A stretch of DNA of 46,774 nt, taken from Candidatus Desulfofervidus auxilii (lineage in GTDB: Bacteria; Desulfobacterota; Desulfofervidia; Desulfofervidales; Desulfofervidaceae). Of this stretch, positions 8,120-15,882 are shown piece after piece. The stretch lies in assembly GCA_030262725.1 (NCBI GenBank), contig JAJSZS010000015.1:1-46774 (forward strand), written 5' to 3'. The notes below the pieces were generated by a model that was not told the DNA's origin, did no database searches, and saw only the letters and a list, made by a program, of their open reading frames with translations. The position numbers were made by a program, and so were the translations under genes. Each line of letters starts with the position of its first letter. Position 1 is the stretch's first letter.

Positions 8120-9688
8120 ATGAAAAAGCTTTCTTTATGCATGATTGTAAAAAACGAAGAGAAAAATTTACCTGTTTGTTTAAAGCATATAAAAAAAGCA
8201 GTAGATGAAATCATTATTGTAGATACTGGTTCTACTGACCATACAGTTGAAGTAGCTAAAAAATTTGGAGCAAAGGTTTATTCATTTGAATGGTGTGATG
8301 ATTTTTCTGCCGCAAGGAACGAGTCTCTTAAACATGCTACAGGTGATTATATTATTTGGCTTGATGCTGATGATAGAATGAGAAAAGCAGAAGTAAAAAA
8401 ATTAATTAAATTAAAAAAAAGATTTCCAGCTAAAAAAAATGTAGCTTACGTTTTAAAAATTATAAATGTTCGTGAATCATTTGTTGAATCATGTTATCAA
8501 ATGCGTATTTTCCCAAACTTACCAGAACTTCGTTTTGAAGGGATGGTACATGAGCAAATCAGTTTTGCTGCACTACGTTTAGGATTAAAAACAGAGTTTG
8601 TAGATATAGAAATACTCCATTTAGGTTACAGCACACCTGAAAGAAATAAACAAAAAGCTGAAAGAAATTTACATCTTCTTTTAAAGGAATTAAGAAGAAG
8701 ATCAAATTGCTGGATTACACATTTCTTTTTAGGACAAACATATAAATTTTTAAAAGAGAGAAAAAAAGCAATTTTCCATTATAAGAAAGCAATAGTATCA
8801 GAATGCCGTGAGACTAATAAGTTTATTTATATTGCTGCTGGAATTAATTTAGCTAGTCTTCTTAAAGAAGAAGGGGAAAAAGAAGAAGCATTAAAAATTT
8901 TGCTTAAACTTACTGAAGAATTTCCAGAAAATGATGTAGTAAAGTTTTTCTTAGGGCAATTTTATCTCTTTGAAAATGATTATGAAAGAGCATTAAATGC
9001 ATTAATTACTGTTAATCCTAAAAATCTGCATTTAGTTGTTGTTCCTATACCTTATAAATTAATAAAATTTAAATATTACTTTGGTCTAGCTACCTGTTAT
9101 GAAAATTTAGGATATTTAAAACTGGCAAAAGATGCTTATGAAAAAAGTTTAAAATTTTTTGAAGATAACAAAGACTCACAATTTCTAGCTCGTCTTGGTA
9201 TATTTTATTTTAAAATTCGTGATTTTGATAAAGCTAAAGAATTTTTAAATAAAGCAATTTCAATCGCTCATAATGGATTAAAAGCCTCCCTTCATCATTT
9301 ATTAGGTCAAATTTTAATGAAAATTGGTGAGAGGAAAGAGGCAAAAGAACACTTTGAAGCAGCATTGCCTTATATATCTGATGGTAAAGTATTACCAGGA
9401 TTAATGTTAGCTTATCTTTATGTAGAAGAATGTGAATTGGAGAAATGTATAGAAGTTACTGAAAAAATAATGAAAGCACTTAAAATGCCAGTTAATTTAA
9501 TTTTGAATAATTTTTTAGATTTAATCGCTCTTTATGTTCAAATAGGTGCAGTTTGTAAAGAAAGAAAACAAAAAGAGGAAATGTTTTGGAGCTTAAAAAT
9601 AGCGCAAAAGCTTTCAAACTATTGGCAAGTTTTTTCCGAACATTTAAGCAAAAATACCGATATAAATAATAGATTAAATTATGAATAA
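8120..9688 (+). CDS. GT2 glycosyltransferase with TPR repeats, next to flagellin
   Basis: The N-terminal 200 or so residues are a family 2 glycosyltransferase of the SunS/WaaE-like type: LCMIVKNEEKNLPVCL, then IIIVDTGSTDHT, and IIWLDADDRM, where the Asp residues bind the metal-nucleotide. The rest is mostly TPR helices (AIFHYKKAI, ALKILLKLTEEFPEN, AKEFLNKAISIAHNG). GT2-TPR enzymes near flagellin often glycosylate flagellin or another protein on Ser/Thr; that role is inferred here from position only. Only 26 bases separate the stop from the flagellin ATG, and the flagellin Shine-Dalgarno lies in that gap, so both are probably on one transcript or the flagellin promoter lies inside this gene. 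Confidence 0.85.
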   Translation: MKKLSLCMIVKNEEKNLPVCLKHIKKAVDEIIIVDTGSTDHTVEVAKKFGAKVYSFEWCDDFSAARNESLKHATGDYIIWLDADDRMRKAEVKKLIKLKKRFPAKKNVAYVLKIINVRESFVESCYQMRIFPNLPELRFEGMVHEQISFAALRLGLKTEFVDIEILHLGYSTPERNKQKAERNLHLLLKELRRRSNCWITHFFLGQTYKFLKERKKAIFHYKKAIVSECRETNKFIYIAAGINLASLLKEEGEKEEALKILLKLTEEFPENDVVKFFLGQFYLFENDYERALNALITVNPKNLHLVVVPIPYKLIKFKYYFGLATCYENLGYLKLAKDAYEKSLKFFEDNKDSQFLARLGIFYFKIRDFDKAKEFLNKAISIAHNGLKASLHHLLGQILMKIGERKEAKEHFEAALPYISDGKVLPGLMLAYLYVEECELEKCIEVTEKIMKALKMPVNLILNNFLDLIALYVQIGAVCKERKQKEEMFWSLKIAQKLSNYWQVFSEHLSKNTDINNRLNYE

Positions 9689-9714
9689 AATAAAGAAAGG
9701 AGGTGTAAAAGAAA

Positions 9715-10530
9715 ATGGCATTTAGAATTCCTAATAATGTAGCTGCAATTAATGTACATCGTTGGTTAGAAAATGCTCAGTTTAATTTGAATCGTTCTTT
9801 GGAAAGGTTAGCTTCTGGTTATCGGATTAACAGAGCAGCAGATGATGCAGCAGGTTTAGCAATCAGTACAGAGTTTAGACAACAAATTATCAGTTTGAGA
9901 ATGGCTTATAACAATGCATCACAGGCGATTGCAATGATTCAGGTGGCAGAGGGTTCAGCTGATAAGATTACTAGCATCATCCATCGTTTGAAAGAATTAG
10001 CGACAGAAGCAGCCTCTGATACTGTTGATGACGATCGTCGTGCATATCTCAATGATGAAGCTCAAACTCTTATTGAAGAAATTGATCGAATTGTAGATAG
10101 TACAAAATACGCAGGAAGTACTTTATTCAATGGCAATTTCACATTCCAAGTAGGTTATGAAAATCAGTCCTATTGTCGGATTTCTCTCTCCGTCAGTGAC
10201 CTTCACAGTGACGATTTAGGAATTAATAATATTTCATTATCAAGCCAAGCTTCTGCACAAGCAGCTTTAGACTCATTGGATAATGCTTTAACTACTGTAA
10301 ATAGTGTCAGGGCTGATTTAGGTGCAGTTCAAAATAGATTGGAATACACACGTTCTAATCTTCAAGTTACTATTGAAAATTATGTAGCATCTGAATCTAC
10401 AATTAGGGACGTGGATATGGCTGCAGAGATGGCTAACTTCACAAAGAATCAAATATTAGTGCAAACTAGTATGGCAATGTTAGCACAAGCTAATGCATTA
10501 CCACAATCAATTATTCAATTATTAAGATAA
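9715..10530 (+). CDS. fliC: Flagellin
   Basis: This is the filament subunit. The conserved N-terminal D0/D1 helices (LNRSLERLASGYRINRAADDAAGLAIS, written here in parts: LNRSLERLASGYRIN and RAADDAAGLAIS) and C-terminal D1/D0 helices (LGAVQNRLEYTRSNL, then MAAEMANFTKNQILVQ) are both complete. The central variable region is very short, giving 271 residues, a compact flagellin with little D2/D3 material. A very strong Shine-Dalgarno (AAAGGAGGTG) precedes the ATG, fitting high expression. A GC-rich hairpin follows the stop. FliS and FliD, its export chaperone and filament cap, are encoded just downstream. Confidence 0.96.
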   Translation: MAFRIPNNVAAINVHRWLENAQFNLNRSLERLASGYRINRAADDAAGLAISTEFRQQIISLRMAYNNASQAIAMIQVAEGSADKITSIIHRLKELATEAASDTVDDDRRAYLNDEAQTLIEEIDRIVDSTKYAGSTLFNGNFTFQVGYENQSYCRISLSVSDLHSDDLGINNISLSSQASAQAALDSLDNALTTVNSVRADLGAVQNRLEYTRSNLQVTIENYVASESTIRDVDMAAEMANFTKNQILVQTSMAMLAQANALPQSIIQLLR

Positions 10531-10537
10531 AAAGAGA

Positions 10538-10565
10538 GCGCCCAGCGGGATTTCCCGCCGGGCGC
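10538..10565 (+). terminator. GC-rich hairpin after flagellin, without a U tract
   Basis: The arms 10538-10550 and 10553-10565 pair along 13 positions with one A-C mismatch, and the outermost pairs are all G-C. The loop is only a few bases. No T run follows, so it may stall, stabilise the flagellin mRNA 3' end, or only partly terminate, lowering flaG-fliD expression relative to flagellin. It stands out because the surrounding DNA is AT-rich. Confidence 0.55.
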
Positions 10566-10580
10566 CACTAAGGCGTGACC

Positions 10581-10913
10581 ATGAAGATTACAAATATAAA
10601 TTATCACAATATTGATTGGATTGTCAAGCCAAAGAGTAATAGACTTAATGTTAAACAAAAAATAGTATTACAAAAAGTTAAACCTTCTTTAGAAAAAGAA
10701 GAAAATTTAGAAAAAATCTCTAAAAAATTGAAAGAAATAATAAAAAAAGAATATGTTGTGAGAATTTCTATTCATGAAAAAACAAAACAATTTATTATTA
10801 AGATTGTTGATGCAAATACTAAAGAAGTAATTAGAGAAATGCCTTGGGAAAAATTTTTAGATTTAATAGCTTCTTTTGAAGAAACTTTTAAAAAATTTCA
10901 TAAGGGGAAATAA
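10581..10913 (+). CDS. flaG: FlaG-like flagellar protein
   Basis: The C-terminal half matches the FlaG domain: an alternating strand with RISIHEKTKQFIIKIVDANT followed by KEVIREMPWEKFLDLIASFEE. FlaG is linked to filament length control and usually precedes fliD, as here. The N-terminal half is charged and lysine-rich. A GTG at 10575 is in frame, but the ATG at 10581 has AAGG seven bases upstream, so I choose it (110 residues). The stop codon shares one base with the fliD ATG (TAATG), indicating coupled translation. Confidence 0.8.
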   Translation: MKITNINYHNIDWIVKPKSNRLNVKQKIVLQKVKPSLEKEENLEKISKKLKEIIKKEYVVRISIHEKTKQFIIKIVDANTKEVIREMPWEKFLDLIASFEETFKKFHKGK

Positions 10914-12313
10914 TGCCTGGGACAATATATATTAGCGGTCTATATTCTGGCATAAATTGGGCAGAAGTTATTGATCAGATTATTCAAGTAGAACAAAGAC
11001 GTATAGACATTTTAGAAGAAGAAAAAAGTTCTTATGAAAATAAACTCTCTGCTTGGCAGGAATTGAATACTAAGCTTTTAAATGTAAAAACAGCAGCTGA
11101 AGACTTAGCTGATGCAAGTGTTTTTAATGTCTTTAATGTCAGTTTGACTGCAAGTGCAGGTGAAGCTGAAGATTTCCTTGTTGCAAGTGCAGGGACAGAT
11201 GCACAAGAAGGGGTATATGAAATTGTTATCAAACAATTAGCTCAAGCAAAAGTAGATAAATCAAAAAGTTTTAGTAGTGCAAGTGAGGCATTGAACTTAA
11301 GTGGCACACTTCAGCTTAGAAAAGTTGGTGAAACTGATTGGGTGGATATTACGATTGAAACAACAGATACTCTTACAGATATAAAAAATAAAATTAATCA
11401 ACATACTGATGAAACAGGTGTTGTTGCTTCTATAGTACAATATGCAGACAATGATTATCGTTTAATACTCACTGCTCAAGAAACAGGCACAGATAATGCA
11501 TTTGAAGTAGGACAAACAGATGTAGCAGCAACAACAGATGGACTTGGTTTTTGGGATGATGCTTTTACTACTGAAAATATTGCAATTGAAGCACAAAATG
11601 CAATTGTAAATGTGTATGGTGAGGATGCTGAAAGAAATTCAAATATTATTACAGACCTCATTCCTGGTATTACTCTTAATTTAAAAAATGCTGATGAAAA
11701 TGTTACTATTACTCTTACAATCAGTCGTGATATAGATACAATTGTTGGCAATATTAAAGATTTTTTTGATAAAATAAATGAAGTATTTGAATATATCAAT
11801 AATCAATATACTTATACAGAAGATGATGAAACTGCACCACCTTTAATTGGAGATAGTACTTTATCATTATTACAAAGTGACCTAAGAGAGAAATTGAGCA
11901 ATGGGATTACTTGGGATTCTACTACACATTATCTTTTTGAAATAGGTATAACTGTAGATGAAAATGGAATTTATACAGTAGATGAAGAAACATTAAGTGA
12001 AGCTTTAACGAATAATTTTGAAACAGTAAGGAATTTATTAGCAGAAACAGAAGAAACTACTGGAATTGCTGCAGAATTAAATAAATTTCTTGAATTTATC
12101 ACTGATGAATATCAAGAAGGATATGTGCAGACACGCATGGATGAATTACAAACAAATATTGATAATATTGATGAACGAATTGAAGAAATTGAAAGACAGT
12201 TAGAGCAAGAAAGAGAAAGACTTTTTGAGCAATTCAATGCCTTAGAGACCTATCTGGCGCAAATGAGACAACTTCAAGCCTGGCTAGAACAGCAATTAAG
12301 TGTATTATCATAA
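10913..12313 (+). CDS. fliD: Flagellar hook-associated protein 2 (filament cap)
   Basis: FliD forms the cap at the filament tip and assists flagellin polymerisation outside the cell. The N-terminal family region is clear (ISGLYSGINWAEVIDQIIQVEQ, seen as SGLYSGINWAEVIDQI followed by the coiled coil EQRRIDILEEEKSSYENKL). It continues with the conserved WQELNTKLLNVKTAAEDLA. The C-terminal coiled coil contains DNIDERIEEIERQLEQERERL and ends with LEQQLSVLS. The length of 466 residues is typical. No signal peptide is present, as expected for a type III export substrate. It starts on the last base of flaG. Confidence 0.93.
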   Translation: MPGTIYISGLYSGINWAEVIDQIIQVEQRRIDILEEEKSSYENKLSAWQELNTKLLNVKTAAEDLADASVFNVFNVSLTASAGEAEDFLVASAGTDAQEGVYEIVIKQLAQAKVDKSKSFSSASEALNLSGTLQLRKVGETDWVDITIETTDTLTDIKNKINQHTDETGVVASIVQYADNDYRLILTAQETGTDNAFEVGQTDVAATTDGLGFWDDAFTTENIAIEAQNAIVNVYGEDAERNSNIITDLIPGITLNLKNADENVTITLTISRDIDTIVGNIKDFFDKINEVFEYINNQYTYTEDDETAPPLIGDSTLSLLQSDLREKLSNGITWDSTTHYLFEIGITVDENGIYTVDEETLSEALTNNFETVRNLLAETEETTGIAAELNKFLEFITDEYQEGYVQTRMDELQTNIDNIDERIEEIERQLEQERERLFEQFNALETYLAQMRQLQAWLEQQLSVLS

Positions 12314-12329
12314 GCTTCAGGAGGGAAGG

Positions 12330-12743
12330 ATGAAGGTAACAGCTTTATACAACCAAATAGAGGAGGAGACTGAACCTAAAATTAATCTCATAGTAAGGTC
12401 ATACGATAAGATTATTGAGCTTTTAAATGAAGCAGCTGAAAAAACAGAGTTTAAAGATTATGAAGCAAAAGGACAGATTTTATCCAGAGTGATAGAAATT
12501 ATTAGTGAATTGATGGCTGCTTTGAATTTTAAGGATGGAAAACAGATTGCTATAGGTTTACATAATATTTATCTTTTTGCTCTTAATCAAATTATGGAAG
12601 CTCACAAAAAAAATGATTCTAAAGCATTAAGAGATGTAGCATCTATTTTTAAGGATATAAATGAAGCCTGGAAAGAAGTAGCTAGACGTTACTTCCAAAA
12701 AAACATACAGAAAGAGGAATTAACTGCTTATGCCAGATTCTAA
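12330..12743 (+). CDS. fliS: Flagellar export chaperone FliS
   Basis: FliS binds the flagellin C-terminus in the cytosol and prevents early polymerisation. The 137-residue protein shows the family pattern: short N-terminus, LIVRSYDKIIELLNEAAE, a helix with ILSRVIEIISELMAALNF, then KQIAIGLHNIYLFALNQIMEAHKKND and the closing AWKEVARRYF. A longer in-frame start at 12300 exists inside the end of fliD, but GGAGGGAAGG immediately before the ATG at 12330 decides the start. The end overlaps the next gene by 14 bases. Confidence 0.88.
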   Translation: MKVTALYNQIEEETEPKINLIVRSYDKIIELLNEAAEKTEFKDYEAKGQILSRVIEIISELMAALNFKDGKQIAIGLHNIYLFALNQIMEAHKKNDSKALRDVASIFKDINEAWKEVARRYFQKNIQKEELTAYARF

Positions 12744-13137
12744 TTTGGCTTCTCTATTAATGTCAAAAAAAGAAAAAATTTATTCTTTTTTAAAATGTTG
12801 TAAAGCACAAAAAAAGTTATTAATGAAAAAAAATTATAAAGGTTTTTTTCAACTTCAGAAACAAAAGTGGAAAATCGTTAATGAAATTAAGGATATAGAC
12901 CGTTTTTTATCTACATTTGTTAATAAAACCGAACAAACAAAAGAAATTGGCCGAAATATAAAAAAGGGGATAAAAGAAATTTTAAAAAAGGAGGAGGAGC
13001 TTCAGAAAGAAGTTAGAAAACAATATGCTGAATTGCAATTACAACTAGATAGATTAAATAAAGGATTGCAACTTGTGAGACATTATAAGTGGAAAGGACA
13101 GGAAAAAAGGAGTAAATTTTTAGATTTTCAAGGATAG
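12730..13137 (+). CDS. FliT/FlgN-like coiled-coil protein
   Basis: This 135-residue lysine-rich helical protein has a long coiled coil (KKGIKEILKKEEELQKEV, then LQLQLDRLNKGLQLV). Its place directly after fliS and its helical composition fit a FliT-like export chaperone or FlgN-like protein, families that are poorly conserved in sequence. No catalytic motif is visible. The start ATG lies 14 bases inside fliS with a weak upstream AGAGG. The functional call is by context only. Confidence 0.55.
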   Translation: MPDSNLASLLMSKKEKIYSFLKCCKAQKKLLMKKNYKGFFQLQKQKWKIVNEIKDIDRFLSTFVNKTEQTKEIGRNIKKGIKEILKKEEELQKEVRKQYAELQLQLDRLNKGLQLVRHYKWKGQEKRSKFLDFQG

Positions 13138-13142
13138 AGCAG

Positions 13143-13364
13143 ATGACAATTTCAAATTCAGGTTATCTTGAAAGAGTTTTAAAAATTTATGAAACTCAAT
13201 TTAATGTTGATAAAAAGCAACAAAATGCCTCTTCAAAAAATTCAAAACGAGAAGATGAGGTTTTCTTGTCTATAGAGGGGAAAAGAAAACAATTATTTGA
13301 AGAAATGGTATTGGAAATACTCAATCAACTTTCTACTAACATCTTTGAAAATGAAGCCAAATGA
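13143..13364 (+). CDS. Small FlgM-like flagellar-locus protein
   Basis: This is a 73-residue protein with a polar N-terminal half and one predicted amphipathic C-terminal helix. The stretch EDEVFLSIEGKRKQLFEEMV resembles the D-x-V-x-L-S plus helix pattern of FlgM-type anti-sigma-28 factors, which are short, mostly unfolded and often encoded in flagellar loci. The match is weak and I do not assign a gene symbol. It starts 5 bases after the FliT-like gene and overlaps the HD-GYP gene by 14 bases, so it is part of the same transcript. A structural flagellar-locus protein of unknown role is the alternative. Confidence 0.4.
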   Translation: MTISNSGYLERVLKIYETQFNVDKKQQNASSKNSKREDEVFLSIEGKRKQLFEEMVLEILNQLSTNIFENEAK

Positions 13365-14358
13365 ATGCCTGGATGAGCATATTCATCATGAAAAAATATC
13401 ACCTCTAGCGGAAGTAAAAAAAGGAGTGTTTTCTACTCTTTCATTTCTTACTCAAATACCTGTAAATGATCCTGCTAGTCTTGAAAATTTTTTTAAAATT
13501 CTAGTTAAAGAAACTTTACGTCTTGTTAAAGCTCAAAAGGTTATATTAAGTTTTCCACGTGGGCCAATCTCTACTCTCTCTGATTTTTTTAAAAAAAATA
13601 ATGAAGTTGGATTTTCGGTTTCGATTCCTTTAGTTACTCAAGAAAATGGTTTTACAATAGGTTTTCTTACTGTTAATAAGGAAAGAGGCAAAAGTGTTAC
13701 TCAGCGAGAATTAGAGCTTTTAAAAACATTAGCTCATATAGCGGCTATAAAGACTCAAAATGCTGTTTTTCAACAAGTTATTTGCCAAGGTGTTATAGAA
13801 ACATTAAGGGTATTAGTAAATGTAGTTGAAGCAAGAGATGTCTATACCCGTTTTCATTCTCAACGAGTAGCTCGATATGCACTTGGTATTGCTGAATATA
13901 TGAATTTACCACAAGAAGATAAAGATGTTTTAAAAATAGCTGCCTTATTACATGATATAGGGAAATTGGTTATTCCTGATAGTATTCTTTTAAAGCCAGA
14001 TAAATTGACACCAGAAGAATTTGAGGTAGTAAAGTATCATCCTGTAGTAGGCGATGAAATTTTGGCACCACTCCGTTTTTTTCAAAAAGAAAGACAGGTT
14101 GTTCGCTATCATCATGAAAGATGGGATGGTTCAGGTTATCCTGAAGGACTTTTTGGGGAATCCATTCCTCTTTTAGCCCGTATTGCTGCTGTAGCAGATA
14201 GCTTTGATGCTATGACTTCAGAGCGTTTATATCGAAAATCGATGTCTTTTGAGGCAGCTTTTAAAGAAATTAAAGAATTAGCTAATATAAAATATGATCC
14301 TGCAGTAGTTAATGCCTTTGAAATTTTTTTAAATAAGCGGTATGGTATAAAGACTTAA
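13351..14358 (+). CDS. HD-GYP domain c-di-GMP phosphodiesterase
   Basis: The protein probably degrades cyclic di-GMP and links that signal to motility. Residues about 30-140 form a GAF-like sensor region. Residues about 145-335 are the HD-GYP domain: the HD pair is H201-D202 in LLHDIGKLVIPD, followed by FEVVKYHPVVGDEIL, then HHERWDGSGYPEGL, containing the GYP triplet, and VADSFDAMTSERLYRK. An in-frame TTG at 13297 would give 353 residues, but 13351 is the first ATG and overlaps the previous gene by only 14 bases. No membrane segment is seen. Catalytic residues appear complete. Confidence 0.88.
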   Translation: MKPNECLDEHIHHEKISPLAEVKKGVFSTLSFLTQIPVNDPASLENFFKILVKETLRLVKAQKVILSFPRGPISTLSDFFKKNNEVGFSVSIPLVTQENGFTIGFLTVNKERGKSVTQRELELLKTLAHIAAIKTQNAVFQQVICQGVIETLRVLVNVVEARDVYTRFHSQRVARYALGIAEYMNLPQEDKDVLKIAALLHDIGKLVIPDSILLKPDKLTPEEFEVVKYHPVVGDEILAPLRFFQKERQVVRYHHERWDGSGYPEGLFGESIPLLARIAAVADSFDAMTSERLYRKSMSFEAAFKEIKELANIKYDPAVVNAFEIFLNKRYGIKT

Positions 14359-14376
14359 AAATAAGGGAGTAAGACA

Positions 14377-15012
14377 ATGCAAGAAGAAAGACGTGATTAT
14401 GTCAGAATAGATGATTGTCTTGCCTTTGATTATAAAATTTTAACCCCAGAAGAATACGAAAAAGAAAAAGAAATTTTTTTAAAACAACCAAGTGCTGTAG
14501 AAAAAGTAAAATTTAAGTATCCATTTTTGCCCTTAAGTTTTACTGGAGAAAGGAAAAAAGAATCTGAATTAAAGATTCAAACTACAGAACAAATGCTTTT
14601 TGGATTATTAGTTAATTTAAATGAAAAAATTGATACAATCCTTCACCTACTTGGCCATAAAGAAAAGGAAAAAACTAATTTACGTCTTAAACCACTTTCA
14701 TATGTTAATATAAGTGGAGCAGGTATGCGTTTTATAACTGAAGAAAAAATGAAGCCAGGAGATTTTTTAAAAATTGATATTTTGCTTCCTCTTTTTCCTT
14801 CTTTTATTATTACAGTATTGGCAGAGATAAAAAGAGTTAAAGAAATTTCAACAAAAGAATATGAAACAGCAGTTAGTTTTAAACATATGCATGAAGAAGA
14901 TAGAGAGGCTTTAATCTATTATATTTTTATGCGTCAGCGAAAATTAATAAGAATGTGTAAAGAAGAAAATGTTAAAGACGAACAAATCTTAATTCAGACC
15001 GATAATAAGTAA
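14377..15012 (+). CDS. PilZ domain c-di-GMP-binding protein with insertion
   Basis: PilZ proteins bind cyclic di-GMP through RxxxR and [D/N]xSxxG. Here R6-x3-R10 is at the extreme N-terminus and N111-I-S-G-A-G116 lies in the second half. In most PilZ proteins these motifs are about 30 residues apart; here roughly 100 residues separate them, including a region with NEKIDTILHLLG that looks helical. The barrel continues with FLKIDILLPLFPSFIITVLAEIKRV. It follows the HD-GYP gene by 18 bases and precedes cheX, suggesting that c-di-GMP adjusts motility or chemotaxis. Confidence 0.78.
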   Translation: MQEERRDYVRIDDCLAFDYKILTPEEYEKEKEIFLKQPSAVEKVKFKYPFLPLSFTGERKKESELKIQTTEQMLFGLLVNLNEKIDTILHLLGHKEKEKTNLRLKPLSYVNISGAGMRFITEEKMKPGDFLKIDILLPLFPSFIITVLAEIKRVKEISTKEYETAVSFKHMHEEDREALIYYIFMRQRKLIRMCKEENVKDEQILIQTDNK

Positions 15013-15027
15013 ATAGTGGAGAAGGAA

Positions 15028-15495
15028 ATGGATAAACAGTTAATTGATGCTTTTACAAAGGCAACTCAAGAAGTTTTTGCAATGATGGCTGGAATAGAGG
15101 TTGGAGAAAATAAAATTGTAAAGGATAAACAACAAAAAATATATGGTGATGTTTCAGGTGTGATTGGATTTACAGATAAATTTTCTGAAAATATAAATGG
15201 TTCTATAGTCTTAGCTCTACCTCTTAGTCTAGCAAAAAAAGCAGTGGCCAATATGTTAGCAATAGATGAATCAGAGCTTGAAGAAGAAGATATCCAGGAT
15301 GGCATAGGAGAACTTGTTAATATGATTGCGGGTGATGCTAAAAGTAAATGTAACAATGCTTTTAAAATTTCTTTACCAACAGTAATTACAGGATTGCATC
15401 ATAGTATAGGTAAAATAAAAGAAGAAATAGTGATTATTAAATTTAAAAATAATGAAGAGACATTTTATCTCCAAATTTCTTTAGAAGAAAAATAA
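15028..15495 (+). CDS. cheX: CheX-family CheY-P phosphatase
   Basis: CheX removes phosphate from CheY-P. The conserved active-site helix reads GELVNMIAGDAKS, with E95 and N98 in the same spacing and almost the same numbering as the E96/N99 pair of Thermotoga CheX. The length of 155 residues is typical. A GTG at 15016 is in frame, but GGAGAAGG directly before the ATG at 15028 makes that the better start. It lies 17 bases before cheY, its natural substrate. No CheZ is present, as is usual outside beta/gamma-proteobacteria. Confidence 0.85.
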   Translation: MDKQLIDAFTKATQEVFAMMAGIEVGENKIVKDKQQKIYGDVSGVIGFTDKFSENINGSIVLALPLSLAKKAVANMLAIDESELEEEDIQDGIGELVNMIAGDAKSKCNNAFKISLPTVITGLHHSIGKIKEEIVIIKFKNNEETFYLQISLEEK

Positions 15496-15512
15496 ATCAA
15501 GGAGGATGAATT

Positions 15513-15881
15513 ATGAATATTCTTATTGTGGATGATTCAGCTACTATGAGAAAAATTATTTTACGTACTATAAGACAATCAGGTTATGCTGTAGATGATG
15601 TGCTTGAAGCAGGAAATGGAAAGGAGGCTTTAGAAGTTGTTAAAAATAATAAAGTTGATTTAATACTTACAGATATTAATATGCCTGAAATGGATGGTCT
15701 TGAGCTAATTGAGACATTAAGAGCTTCACCCGAAACGCAAAACATGCCTATTCTTGTTATCAGTACTGAAGGAGCTGAAGATATTGTTGAAAAAGCAAAA
15801 ACTTTAGGAGTTAAAGGATTTGTAAGAAAACCTTTTACTCCTGAAAAGATTGGAGAGGCGTTAAAACAGGCAGCAGGATAA
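15513..15881 (+). CDS. cheY: Chemotaxis response regulator CheY
   Basis: This is a stand-alone receiver domain of 122 residues. The acidic pair is in IVDDSATMRK, the phosphoacceptor is D54 in LTDINMPEMDG, the switch region is ISTEGAED and the conserved Lys is in VRKPFTPE. CheY-P binds the flagellar switch to change rotation. A good Shine-Dalgarno (AAGGAGG) precedes the ATG. It is flanked by a CheX and a CheC-like/CBS protein, so two potential phosphatases surround it. Confidence 0.92.
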   Translation: MNILIVDDSATMRKIILRTIRQSGYAVDDVLEAGNGKEALEVVKNNKVDLILTDINMPEMDGLELIETLRASPETQNMPILVISTEGAEDIVEKAKTLGVKGFVRKPFTPEKIGEALKQAAG

Positions 15882-15882
15882 G

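Noticed and set aside
9600-9715. Sigma-28 or sigma-54 promoter for flagellin
   Set aside because: ACCGATAT near 9657 lacks a correctly spaced TAAA, and TTGGCAAG-N4-TTCC has the wrong -12 dinucleotide, so neither is convincing.
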